A stretch of 64,000 nucleotides of DNA from Certhia americana. Taxonomy: Eukaryota > Chordata > Aves > Passeriformes > Certhiidae. The first letter of the stretch is position 1. Each line of letters starts with the position of its first letter. The DNA lies in contig CM031858.1 of assembly GCA_018697195.1 (NCBI GenBank), positions 127,667,133 through 127,731,132 on the forward strand, read 5' to 3'. The position numbers were made by a program, and so were the translations under genes. The notes under the pieces were generated by a model. The model was not told where the DNA came from, made no database searches, and saw only the letters and a list, made by a program, of their open reading frames with translations. Positions 50,101-62,475 of the stretch are shown piece after piece.

Positions 50101-53100
50101 ATAGCCAGGGCATAAACAGGCACAGTTTAATTGTCTTCAGTGGTATGGTACATATTTATGCCAGATATAAGTTTTGCCAGAGAAAGTTACTAGTCTGTAA
50201 CTAGTACTTTTTTCTCCACACCTTCAGCTAACACTGAGCAGCTGTCCCTCCCACCACAAAAATTACTTGATTCTATGTACATGCCATTTCTGATCCATCC
50301 ACAGCATAGGCCTTGTGCCAGCTCCTGCTGTGGGTGGTTTGGCAGGGAAATCCATTGAGATCTGAATTACCAGCACACATAATCACCAATGTCAGTTGTT
50401 AAATATGAGGCAGTTTTTTATCAAAGGAAAAAAGCAGAGATTATAGTTTGTGATTAATCTCCTGTTTAATGTTTTGTTATCTCAATCATCCAATTGAACC
50501 CAGAAAGTACTTGTTAGAGCCTATAAACATTTTAGCGCTGAACTCATAAGAGTTGTAATACTACAGGAAACACTTTCCATGTTTAAGAGAAGGCAAGAAG
50601 TAGATAGCTGAGAATAGTAATGCATATAATTTTAGCAAGTAAAGCAATCCTGTGTTCTCAGGTCCATTTACACTGGAGTAATTCAGATACACTTTTTTTG
50701 CCATTTTCACTGGAATTTTGATGTAAAATTTTCCAAAATGGGTTATGTGTGTATATATAGTAATAAAAACATAAGGCATATTTCTAATAGTAGTCTATAT
50801 TTGTGATTTCCTCAGGCAAGTGCAATGACTGTTGAATCTGCTCTGGAGCAGTATCTTCTTCTAAAAGGGTACCTAATCTATGCTATTAATTAATGCTGTC
50901 ATTATTACATTTATTCTCCCTCATGGAGTTTGCCAGTGTAGACCCTGCTTCTCACTAATGTTCTCATCAAATCCCTTTAATATGGGATTAGACAGTAATG
51001 CTAACAGACAAAGCAGCTGTCCTGGATTCTAATATCATTTTCTGGCATTGCATTTTAGAAGCTGTTTGATTATGAAGGAAGTCTAATAATCTCACTTTTT
51101 CTAGGAATGTCTTTTCCTAGCTAACCTTCTGATGGAAAAATATTTTTCAAACTTTATTATACTAGAGGCAGTCTTTGGATGTTTCTCCAGATAGTCTTTG
51201 AACTAGTCTTGGCTAAGAATATTAACCTATTTGTTACTTTATAGTTTTAAGCTTTACTCAATTTCATGTAATTTTTGATGACCAGAATAGCTCTTAAAAT
51301 GTTAAGTGTACAATTGCTTTTTAGGCATTAAGATGAACATACAAAACTTCTATTAGCTTTGCTGATGTATGAATTTTCAGGTACATGTTGCATTTGACCA
51401 GTCTATTTCTAGTCTTTTTTTTTCTGGATTTTGTGGTTCTTTTGCCTGTAAACAAAGCCGTATGCCAGACTCAGGATGGTGTGTCTTTTGATCATTTAAT
51501 ACCACAGAATCTTCCTGGGAACCTTAAGCAGTAAAAGAAATAAATTTTGAAAGTTATGTACCTTTCATGTCCTTGGTCTCATACAGATAGATGTTTGACT
51601 ATTCTCATCATTTTGAAGCAGCATTTTTAAGCATTAAGTTCTCCTTTTCACATCGTAAAAGACATCTTCTTTTAAATCTAAAATTACCAAGTCCAAAAGA
51701 AATCCATATTTTGGACTCTGTGAAGCAATGACTCTCCAGTACAAGCTAGGAATCCATGTGGATGCTTTATGTGATCTTCAGTAACAGAATCCTTTCAGAT
51801 TTATTTATCTATTTAGACAAAATTAAACAGATTAAGATAAGGAGCCAAGTTCACAAGAAAGAGCTAGCCATGGCTTAGAGAACATGAAAAACTGATCCAT
51901 GGTTACCATGGTGAATGACAAGACTCCCAAATGCAGGTCCAGGATTTGTCACTACTTTTGCCACGTCTCCTAAGTTTAGTATCACTGAAGAATATTCTGG
52001 GTCACAAGCCTAAGATGGAAAACTGTCAGTTCTTAGGTTGGTTTTAGGTTCATTTTTAACTTCAGCTTTGGTGAGTAGAGAATGCATGTCATGGGAAGGG
52101 CCAGCAGAACAATCCCATTATACAGAAGCTTAGGTAACAGTACTCACCCTGCCACAGACAGAAGTGTGCATAACACATGCATAGGCTTTAAGTCAATCTC
52201 AAAATAGCTGTCTGATAACATGGGAGTCATAAATTTTAGAAGGGCTTATATCCCTGCAGGTTTTTTTCATACAGGAGGCAAGGGGATGGGCTACACATTT
52301 CACATTGTTTTGTGTTCAAATGTTTGCTGTGCTTCTGGTATTGTGAGAAATAGCCACCGGGTGATTTCTAAAGATAGGGAACACAGTTTTTTCACATATT
52401 TCAGTTTTGGGTAAAGCTGAATTCACTTTGTGTGAATTTTATCAAATTTAGACCAAGGCACATATCTGGTAAGAAAATTGTAGCTCCATTGCTGAAATTT
52501 CAGAAAAGTAATTGCAGGTGAAAACATAAATATGTGCAGGAATGGCATCATTACTAAAAGGATCTTCTGAAACTTGCATTTTATTTGCAAGAGATCTTGA
52601 AGAAGCAGTCATATAAACACAATTGCCCAGTGGTATCTAATTACATTACTTGTCACTGAGATTATGTGCTGCAGTAAGTGCAATAATAAATAATATCAGA
52701 GAAGGATTTGCTGAAGAAATTCCAAAGGCTGAATCGCCATTTTTGTTAAAATAATTACATTTGGGAAGAGTTTCAAAATTTCAAGAGGAGCCATTCACTT
52801 AAACACGTAGAAAGGATTAAACAGTGGTGGTGGTACTGAATTGAGATCGTCTTTGGCCCATCCTCAACATAGCTGAGAGTATGTGAGTACTCACAAAATT
52901 CTTAGCTCAGCAGGAATTTTCTACATTAAGTTTTGATGTGTTCTTTTTAATTCCCCCCTTCAGTAGCATCTATTGGGAAGCATATTTCAAGGAAGACAGG
53001 CTTTCTTTCTTTATTTTTGCATCATCAGCTGCTGTTAAAACTGAGAGATGAAAGGCTAAATCTTAACCAAATGGGGAAAAAAACAGTAGAGAATATAGGC

Positions 53101-55969
53101 TGCCTGTATGAAATAATATGTAGGGGGCCAGAAATCTGTATGGCACCGTATCTGAAATAAAACTTGTCTGTCTCTGGAGTAACTCATGACATTTAAAGCC
53201 ATGGGGCTGTCGGTAGTATTTGTGCATTGTACTGGAAACAATCTGGACTTAGAGGTTTTCATTCACATTTCTCTTACATAGAAGACATTACCTTTTTGTT
53301 GATGTAGATTGGTGATTATTTAAATGCCCTGAAGAGTATAGATCTAAGGCCAAGAAACTTTGCTTTTATAATTTCCTCACTTCTGGAGCCTTCATGTGAG
53401 GGGTTATCATTAAGAATATCTAATGCAAGAGGCTAATAATAGGAGTCCATTATCTGTAGACTGTTATAGTCACCATGAAAAGATTGCTTGTTCTTTAAGG
53501 CAAGCATTCCAGATTTCAGATTGAGGTGGAAGTCCTCTAGAGTCCTATTAATTTATGTCATAGAAGTAGACAGACAGACTTGTGCACTGTACTATTGCCT
53601 GTGGAAGAAGCTCTAAAACATGAATTGGGAAGCTAAAATTCCCTGCAGGTACCCATATATGAGTTGGGAGGGAAAATGGATTAAGATGCTAAGAAAACTG
53701 TACTTATGCTTCCTCCTAACTACTCCTCTGGGGAATAACTAAGATGCTGAATTTAATAAGGCTTGAATCTGGAACGGAATTCACACAGCTAAAAGGATTT
53801 TTTGGGGGTAAGAGCTCTGGACATACTTATGAGATTCTTGTGGTAAATGTAAAGAAATCAAAAAGAGAATGTGCATTTTTGTTGGATCATGTCCCATCTA
53901 CAGTTAATTGCTCATCTTAATTTTGAATTCCTACTTTTTTATTATCTTCACTTAAAAAAAACACATCTTGTTTCTAATTTCTAAAAATCCAAGGAACTTC
54001 ATAACATTCTAATAGCCTTAGCTCAGAGAAGAAATGGAACTAGGCTATTGGAAAGGATGCTTGGTGGAAATGTCCCATTCTTAGATCAATTTCTTTGATT
54101 TCTAAACTATGAAGTTTTCATTATATAGTTAATTCCTTAGGGACATTTATTAGTATTTTTTCAGTGGTGTCTAATATCAGGTTTAGTCTTCATTATTATT
54201 GCAAGAGCTAATAAGGACTCTTCTAAAAGTATTTGGAATATATTTCAAGTACAGAAATTCTATTCCATTAGATAAACCTGTCATGGACACCTTTGAAACC
54301 TAATGAAGAAAACTCCTAAGGTAAATATCACAGTAAGTGCGACAATATCTCTACTGGATTTAAACACTGTAAATTTATTGTCCTTTGAATATCTACAAGA
54401 TCATCAATTTAAAAACTTCCTTGTCCTTAAAAGAAATGGAAAAAGTCTCAATTATCTGTGCTAAGGAATATTGTTTTTCTGAAAGCACAAACTGTGTGTT
54501 GATAGTACTGCAGAATACAAGACTAAAAAATTTTAAAATTATTATGTCTTTATGCTTCCTTTGAATCAACCAACTTTTAAAATATATATACATAAAAGAA
54601 GAAAAAATGTAAATCCCATTTATTATTTAATTAATATTGTACAACACTTTTTGTAGGAGACATTTTATGTGATTCACCAATTACAAGGAAATGCATAGCT
54701 AGAGTGTCTGTGATTTTCCATAGATACACTACCCACATACTGCTTTCACCTTTTCAAAACCCAAAAAGCATTTCTGAGTTAAATTCAGAGGTGGCTAAGT
54801 CTGGTCTGTCATTGATTGTGACACAGTAGCATGTAGACCAAGGTAACCAAGGATCAGAAATCCCGACAGTTTGGGCAAACAGAGGCACCACTGTGCATCT
54901 CCCATAGGTGGCAACAGGAAGATGTTTGCAAAGTGATAAAAGTGTACCAGGCGAATGACTACTGTGACCAATCTTCAAGCTTCTGCTTTTCCTCTAAATC
55001 TTCAATGTTACATTAAAAAATTTTTCATCAACACATCACCCATTTGAAAGCAGAGCAAGCTTCATGTGCTAGAGGAGGGTAGATGGTCTGGCTAGTTCTA
55101 GTGGAAAGGTCTAGGAACCTCTGAACTGAATGACCCAACTTTGAGATCAGTTGAAGCTGAAAGAACAATGAGAAATTTCTTCAGGCAAGTGAGGCTTCTT
55201 TCAAGGTCACTTAAGAACTGCAGGCAATGGAATTGTGTAGTGTTTGATAAGCATTTGGAGACTCTTAGATGTAAAATGCTATTTAAATAATAGTATAACT
55301 ATGTATTTATTCATGAGCGAGTCTAAAGTGGGATTGGCTTTCTGTCAAAAACTGACAGAAATAGGATTCCTTCTGGATAGTTGTCTTGAGGATTCCTCCT
55401 GCTACCTAAGAGATTTACTTGAAAATAGTTGCCAGTGTATTAGGGGCCAGTAGGTAGGACACAAGACTAGATATGAAAATAATTTTATTCTACTAATACT
55501 TCTGGTCTATTTTGTGATCCTTGACATGCTATTATTCTGCCTTCCTTTTATTTCCTAGATGTTGCCAAATTTTTCTTCTTTTGCAAATTTGTAAGAGCAA
55601 AGGAAGGAGAGGGGGCGTATGGGCTCTAATGACCTTAGAGTTGCACAAACAGATACATTGCGATAATGACTTTATGGCTTTCTAACCACATTCAACCTCT
55701 GTGTAGCTTCTTGCAAGAGGCAGTGACTGACTTCTGGTATATATTTTTGTGATGAATTAAAAAAGGAAATCTAATGATTATATTGATGTTTGTGCAATAT
55801 TTCTACTGTTGTTATCACTGCTAATACTATTCATAATTATAATTAAGTAGTTACACATATGTGTATAAAATTATTTAATTAAAACAATTAATTTGGTTGT
55901 TTTACTGTTAGACAATCTTTAAGATTTACTGCTTTTATTAATGGATTTGGGAGTAATGGAGATGGGGGA

Positions 55970-56650
55970 AAAAGTGGGTTTTTTTCTATTTTTTCTGGGA
56001 TTTTTGTTTTGGAGTTTTGGGGGTTTAAATTTAATTTTTACTGTGATCAATTGTGTGTTTTTGAGTATTGTTTTTTCACTATTATTTTATATACTGTTTT
56101 GCATGTAGGGAGAAGTTTTGTAGTTGTTTTAAAACTACGCTCATACTACTACTACTACTACTAGTAGTTGTTTTGTAGTTGTTTTTAAAGTAGTAGTGTT
56201 ATAGAGTCTTAAATTTACTGAATTTCATAGAAAAGGGTTAAATAGTGAATTTGTTCAATACCCACTTGTGGGTATTGTTTTTGTATTTAGTGCAATAGGT
56301 CTTTTAGTTGTTTTTTTGTTCTTGATATAGGATGGGTTTTAGCCATAAATTTTAGGGAGTTTAATGTTGTCTTGTTTTTTATATATTGAGTTTCTTATTT
56401 TTTAAATTTGATTTTTGCTTTGAAGATTTTAAAGCTCATTTGACTGTTTTTGTTAGCTTTTTTTTTAGTATTTTTTTTGTTTTACATTTGTTTGGAGATA
56501 TGTTTTTTGGTTTAATTTTATTAGGTTTTGGGGATTGCTGAGTTCTCTTTTTTTGTTTTGGGGGATTTTCCCTTTTTATTGGTTTTTGTTGCTTTTGGGT
56601 TTTTTTACTTTTTTAGGAAGTTTGTTTAGATTTAACTCTTAACAGGTGGT
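55970..56650. repeat. G+T-skewed low-complexity block
   Basis: About 0.7 kb in which the plus strand is dominated by T and G: 50 of 60 bases at 56461-56520 and 49 of 60 at 56521-56580. TTTTGGGG-, GTTTTTG- and TAGTTGTTTT-like motifs recur irregularly. Embedded are an ACT triplet run (56144-56163) and a perfect hairpin (56256-56277). Not a recognised transposon. Confidence 0.75.
56256..56277. repeat. Perfect 10-bp hairpin
   Basis: CAATACCCAC (56256-56265) and GTGGGTATTG (56268-56277) are exact reverse complements around a TT spacer. It stands out because its left arm is C-rich in an otherwise C-poor T/G block. Confidence 0.8.
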
Positions 56651-57368
56651 GTTTTTCATACTATTCCACACACAGGAGGCGCCATTTGTTACTGTTTGAC
56701 TGTGTTAAAGTTAATTAAAACTGTACATTGGGGTCTCAGACAACAAGTTCACTGAGATTTGAGCATCTGCATCTGTCAAAAGCAGACATCAATCTCAGTC
56801 TTGTTACAGGAAGAACTGCAATGCATTCTTACAGGTCTTGATCTGAACAACAGAGTGACCTGGAACCCCACCAGGTAGATAGTAAATTCATTTTTTTCAG
56901 ATTGTGAAGAAGCCATAGGACACTCATATTTTTTGTCTTGAGAGGTACACTGAGAAATGTATGCATGAGGAAGATCGTAACTTTCAGTTAGTTGCATGTT
57001 CCTATAAAATAGTCATATTCAGAGCAATCAGATTAACCTATAATCTGTCGATGAAAAATTCATGCTTTGACTTTTCCTTCAAACATTATGCCTTATTGAT
57101 TTTCAAATGTCATGAAAAGGACATGTAATTATTTAGCACAGAAGAAAAACAGGGTTAGATCTTTCAATAAACAGAGGAGACAGAAGACTCATAACAAGAA
57201 ATGACAGTTTGCAGACCGTATTTCATAAATTATGGAGAAACAAAGAAAGTAATTACAATTTAATGGTTGTAAATCAGCTAAAGGAAGATAATGCAAAATA
57301 TTTTCTGTGATTATCTGATTGTCTTTTTTTGCGCATACCTTTTAATCACATTTTATACTTCATATTTT

Positions 57369-57380
57369 GGGGGGGGGGGG
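57369..57380. repeat. Poly-G homopolymer (12 G)
   Basis: Twelve consecutive G followed by T/G-rich sequence (tgtttatttgttttggtttg). Slippage-prone. Confidence 0.95.
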
Positions 57381-59527
57381 TGTTTATTTGTTTTGGTTTG
57401 TTTAGTTTTGTTTTTATTAAAGCCAGTATAAATTACTTTTTGTGGCTAAAATGTTTGCAAACAGAGAACAAAAGGTCACTTCTATGAAAATAACCTGAAA
57501 TCTAAATTTATGTTTGCATGTGTGAGGATTGGTAGTACAGCTGTTTGGATGTCTGTCCAATCAAGAAATAGGAACAGTACCAGACTGTGATCCAACACAC
57601 ATACTCTGTAAAAAAACAGTTCATATTCAGCCCCTAAAGTGAACAACTTTTTAAAGAAGGTATTTTAATTCTGAATATTTTATAAATTTGAATGAACTGC
57701 AATCTGCTCATAGATATGGCATAAGAAAAGGATTTAAATAAATTATTCATAAGAAGCCATTCACTTGTCTATGTTCTAAACAATATCCATCAATATCCAG
57801 TGTTCCTGAAGGTGTTTATATGACAAAAAATGTATAAATACAGATATGAGAATGAACTGTTCTATATTATGCTTGAGTAAAATAAAGAAAGAACTTGTTA
57901 CTTCAACCTATAACCCACAATTTAAAATGAATTTATTAAAGTAACTTTTACAATAAAATTTCCAGATTTTGTTTGCATTGTATTGTTCCACAGGTCAGTT
58001 GTGTAGGGAACAGTTTGACAGCTGAGCCCAAGATTTGACAGTGGTTATGTGTCAAAACCCTTGATATAGTTAAACCAGTCAAAAATTTAAAATTAAATAA
58101 TTTTCCTCAATATACTGACCTACTCTAATCTAGTGAAGCTGCTGTAATATTGGACAGGAGAAACATAAATTAACTGTTTGAACATGCTTTTGTATAAGAA
58201 CAGACAAATAACATTTTTTCTTTAAATTACCATAAATTCATTCTTTAATATAAGATATTATACTGAAAAATTATATAACCTCAATTCTCTAAAACTGTAG
58301 AAATCTAATTTGCTCAAAATGTAATCAGATGGGATATGTATTCATGTATTCATATGTAGACTGTGACCTAAACTGTATATTTGGATATGCAAGGTCAGGT
58401 CTTGAATCCATAGTTGTCAGTAGGACCTCAAAGGAATATGGACAGCCTCAATGGAAATAATTCAGGAATCAAAGATTATAGTAATTTTGTTGTATTTAAA
58501 GTAATAAATCCAAAATCCAGGCCCTGTTACAGCACATGGATAACACTTAGGGTCTCTAGGTCTCCTTTAATCCCCCACACACCAATCTATGCCCATGAGT
58601 GTACAGAAGCAGTGGCACAGGACAAATTCTGGGACATCTGATCTCTCTTGTACAACTAGCTCAGCATTTTAGCTCTCATTCTCCTGAAAACCCCAAAGTG
58701 ACGTGGTTCATCATGCCATCTGGAAAAGTCATACTTTAGGTGTGATATTTATGTTATTATAAATAAACCCCACAGTGAACATTTAAGGAATCTGATTTGG
58801 GGATTGTGATGTCTGTGATGTGACTATTGAATATTGAATTATTGTTTCTCTATGTCATTACTGTCCCCGTACCAGGGAAAGGACTAACATTGCTAACAAT
58901 TGTACGGAATAGAAAATCACATTGTCATTCCTGGAAAAACTCTCTATCCATTCATGGGTTTGCAGGACAGCAGAGTTTCTGGGAATTCCCTGGCAAAAAT
59001 ATTAATTTTCTTTTTCTTTTACAATTCACAGACCCTGATACACTTCAAAGACTTCCACATTTTTCAGGCTGCAGGTAGTTACCTCAATACAAAGTTTACT
59101 CACAAGCATATAGCATATCTGCATTTTTTTCATGATTAAAAACAGCATCCTTCGAAACACAGGGAGGTTTCATTTCCAGTATAAAATTTATCATTATTTA
59201 GTGTTTATTGTGGGAGGAAAGTCATCATTGTGTGGGTAGCAGAAATCAGTAATAAAGAAATATTAATTGCATCATAAATGAGATTCATGCAGTACTGAGA
59301 GGCTTGGTTTTAGGGCAGCTACACTGTGTGGAGAATCTGCAAAAGAATGACTTCATGCTCTTAGTTATAGACTTTAGGAGACCTGCAGTAGTACAGTTTG
59401 TGTTAATGTTGAGTAATAAATATAAAGAAAGCTTTCTCTGATTGCCTTCTTGAAAATGTGCATTCCTAGTATAAAGAATATGTAGCACTTGTAATTGATG
59501 CTCCTGAGAACAATATATTTTCTACTT

Positions 59528-59583
59528 TAGAATTAAATTTAAAAATTTAATTTAGAATTAATTTATTTAAAAAATAAATTTAA
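59528..59583. repeat. AT-only nested palindromes
   Basis: Two adjoining AT-rich palindromes: AATTAAATTT / AAATTTAATT around 59531-59552, and TTAATTTATTT / AAATAAATTTAA around 59558-59583. They could extrude as cruciforms or simply reflect AT-rich drift. Confidence 0.65.
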
Positions 59584-62161
59584 GCTGAGGGAGAACATTC
59601 TTAAGCTTTGTGGGAATGGTACTAGTCCTAGTCTTAGTTTCATTATCTGTCTAACACCAGGCTTAAAGGGCATATGGCATGAATCTCATAGAGGAACGGA
59701 AAATTAAAGGGAAGGCATCTTCAAATATTGTTCACTAGTCCCTTAAGGAGCATCTGGTACTTTCCCATGCATTTTCAGACTTAAAAAAAAAAGTACTTAG
59801 TAAATTATCTCATTAAGTTTGCTCAGGGATGTATCTGTGTGTATGTGTCTGTGAGACAGGAAGGCTTGGGGGCTCTGTGTGTTACAGTAAGCTTTTTGTC
59901 TTGTAATTACTTGGAAAAGTCTGAATTCCTGAGGCTTGTCAGACAAGTGATATTTGTCTGACTTAGGTAAAAGATGTTAGGTAATGTCTGAAAGAGCAGA
60001 AGGTACTTGAATAGAATATTCCTTCAACTAGCATTCATAGTACTTGGAGTCACATATGGTAAGAGCTTTGGATTGTAGCTACCACTGAAGCTGGCAACAC
60101 ATGTTCAGACATGACTGGGTGGGGGAAGTATGTTTGAATGCTAAAAAAATAAAATATAACTGGAGAGGAGATATATCCCAGTAAACTAATCTAATTGCTA
60201 TTTTTTTGAGAAATTAAGATTTTTTTAAAGGTTATACTATCTAAAATACTTATTATATTGTTTAAAGTAATCAGCAGGAGGATTATTACATTTTAGAAGA
60301 GATGTAGAGGGCATGTAGAGACAGCACTACCTGTTCTTAAATTTATAGGGAAGGAGACTGAAAGTGTGTAGAAATCACATTTGTTCTAGGCAAATACCAG
60401 CTCCTTCTGCTTTAGATTGTATTGCCAGGGAGGATTCACCTCGCTAACTAAGTGTGCACTAAAAAAAATATGCAATATCTTGCTTTCTCAGGGTCTTTTG
60501 TTCTTTAGTACATTAGGATTTTATCATAATTCTAGCTTAGATAATGCCCCTGTTTCATTTTTTTTCTTTTTTCCTTCACAAAGAAAAATACCACAAAAAA
60601 CAGTCTGTTGGTTTGAAAGTCAGAATGTAATCAAAATTTCTTTTTTTGCTATTATTTCCAATGTAATTAATGTCTCTTCTATAATTTATATTTTAAAAAG
60701 TTGTCTTTCTCCATTTTCATGATGTAGTTCTACCCTTACAGGAAATTAGATGAATATATGTTTGCTGTCTTCTATGCACTTATTGTCTCCTGTGATCACT
60801 ACGGAGATTCCACAAGGATTCCACTGAAGGGGTTCCACAAGCAGGTGAAGTTGACTTTCCAAAGGGATTTTACACCCAAGATCATAGAATAATCTCTTTC
60901 TGAAAAGAAGAGAGAGCAAGTCAGTAGAAATTTCACTCAGAAACAATTTTCCAGTTTATTTAATTTTCTTGTAGGTTTTATTAATTTGCCCTTCAAAATA
61001 TTTTCTATTAATGTCTTTGAACTTGGAATCTGAGTCTGCCAAGATCATTCATACTTTAAATTGCCAACTGTTATCTCTTTCAAAGCTGTTATTTACAGTT
61101 TGTCAGAAAAATGAATCTTGAGTACATCTGTGACAAATTTTATTTATGTTTTAAGGGTTTTCAGTATTGGTGGGGGGGTGTGTAAGTTGTTTTTTAAGTT
61201 TTTGGGGTTTTTTTTTTGTCTTTTCCAGAATTCAGTCCAGAGTTAAACATCTATGCCCAGTGCTTAAATATGAAGGAGTGAACCTAAATGAATGCCTGTC
61301 TGATGGATTTATACAATTCATCTACCTGCAGCTGGATGAGAAAGAAGGAGATCCTGCTGCCTTCTCATTGATATCCATCCAGTATATTCATCTTCACAAT
61401 AAAAAGACACTAGTTCAATTTGAATACATGTAGACAAAATTCTCCCTTGGTATTAACTTTTAAAATAAAAATTAAATGCAGGAAAGGACTAATGACAGTT
61501 TTTTGCATTGAGGATGGGTGACTGAGGGACTAGAGCATGTGAGCTTTAAGTGCGTTAACTTCACATTTCTAAACTTTTCTATGCGGCATTCTATCAGTAA
61601 AAAAATTAAAAGGAGTTGCCTGTCTAAACAAGCAAAGTCATTCTTTTTTAATAACAGACAAAGAAAGATGATGCTGACTTCATTGTAGCAGAAATCTACA
61701 ACACCCAGGTGAAGTGCACTATGTACTAAACCAGTTTTTTAGTTTATATTCTATTTCATGAATGCACAATAATGTGTCTGGTTGGAATTATAATTTCTGT
61801 ATCAAAAATCTTGCATTTCATGGAATTTATTGCTGAGAAAAGAAAACCTTATTTTTATGTATGTCACATACAAAACTAATTGTTTTAAACTATCAGTGTG
61901 TGAATTGATGATTATGGTATCAGGAATTTATGCAGGGCAATTTGTTCTTAGAAATCCAAAGCTGTCCACATTGATAGCATAAATGATTACATTTTCCCAC
62001 AGCATGAAATGGGGTTTTGAAATAATTCAGTGATATATATCTCTTATGTTTGTTGTTAGTTGTCCCCTATTTTCTGTGTTAGTTCTTAGATTCTATTCCT
62101 GTACATGAGTGCTAATTTTTTATTTGTGGTTTCAACTAAATCCCACATAATGTGAATACAG

Positions 62162-62475
62162 TCATAGAATCACTGAATGTGTCAAGCTGAAAAGGACCCA
62201 TAAGAATCACTGAGTGCAATCCCCTGCTCCGTGCAGGACTATGTAAAACTGAACCATATTAAAGCATTGTCCAGGCACTCCTTAAACTGCCACTGCTGCT
62301 GTGACCACTTCCTTGGGGAGACCATTCCAGGATCACCTCCTCAGTGAAGATGCATTTCCTAATGTCCAATTTGAACTCCTTCAGGCACAATTCTTTCAAT
62401 TTCCTTGTGGTCACCAGCAACTGAGAGATCAGCAGCTCTGCCTCTGTGATGAGGTACAGACTGAATTCAGCCACT
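62162..62475 (-). mobile_element. CR1 LINE 3' fragment
   Basis: It begins 'catagaatcactgaatgtg', then 'aaaaggacccataagaatca', 'cattgtccaggcactcctta', 'ttggggagaccattccagg' and 'acctcctcagtgaagatgca', the CR1 3' UTR in reverse complement, of a subfamily like the 31.0-kb copy ('gacccataag' compared with its 'cttgtgggtc'). Limits beyond 62475 are unclear. Confidence 0.85.

Larger units (their letters stand above)
47170..62160. other. Intergenic flank, no coding gene seen
   Basis: AT-rich DNA with scattered short frames on both strands and no recognisable protein. It contains the GT-skewed block at 56.0-56.65 kb, poly-G at 57.37 kb, AT-rich hairpins at 59.5 kb and an orphan 88-codon frame at 61167-61433 discussed in the findings. 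No tRNA or other structured RNA gene was recognised. Confidence 0.65.
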
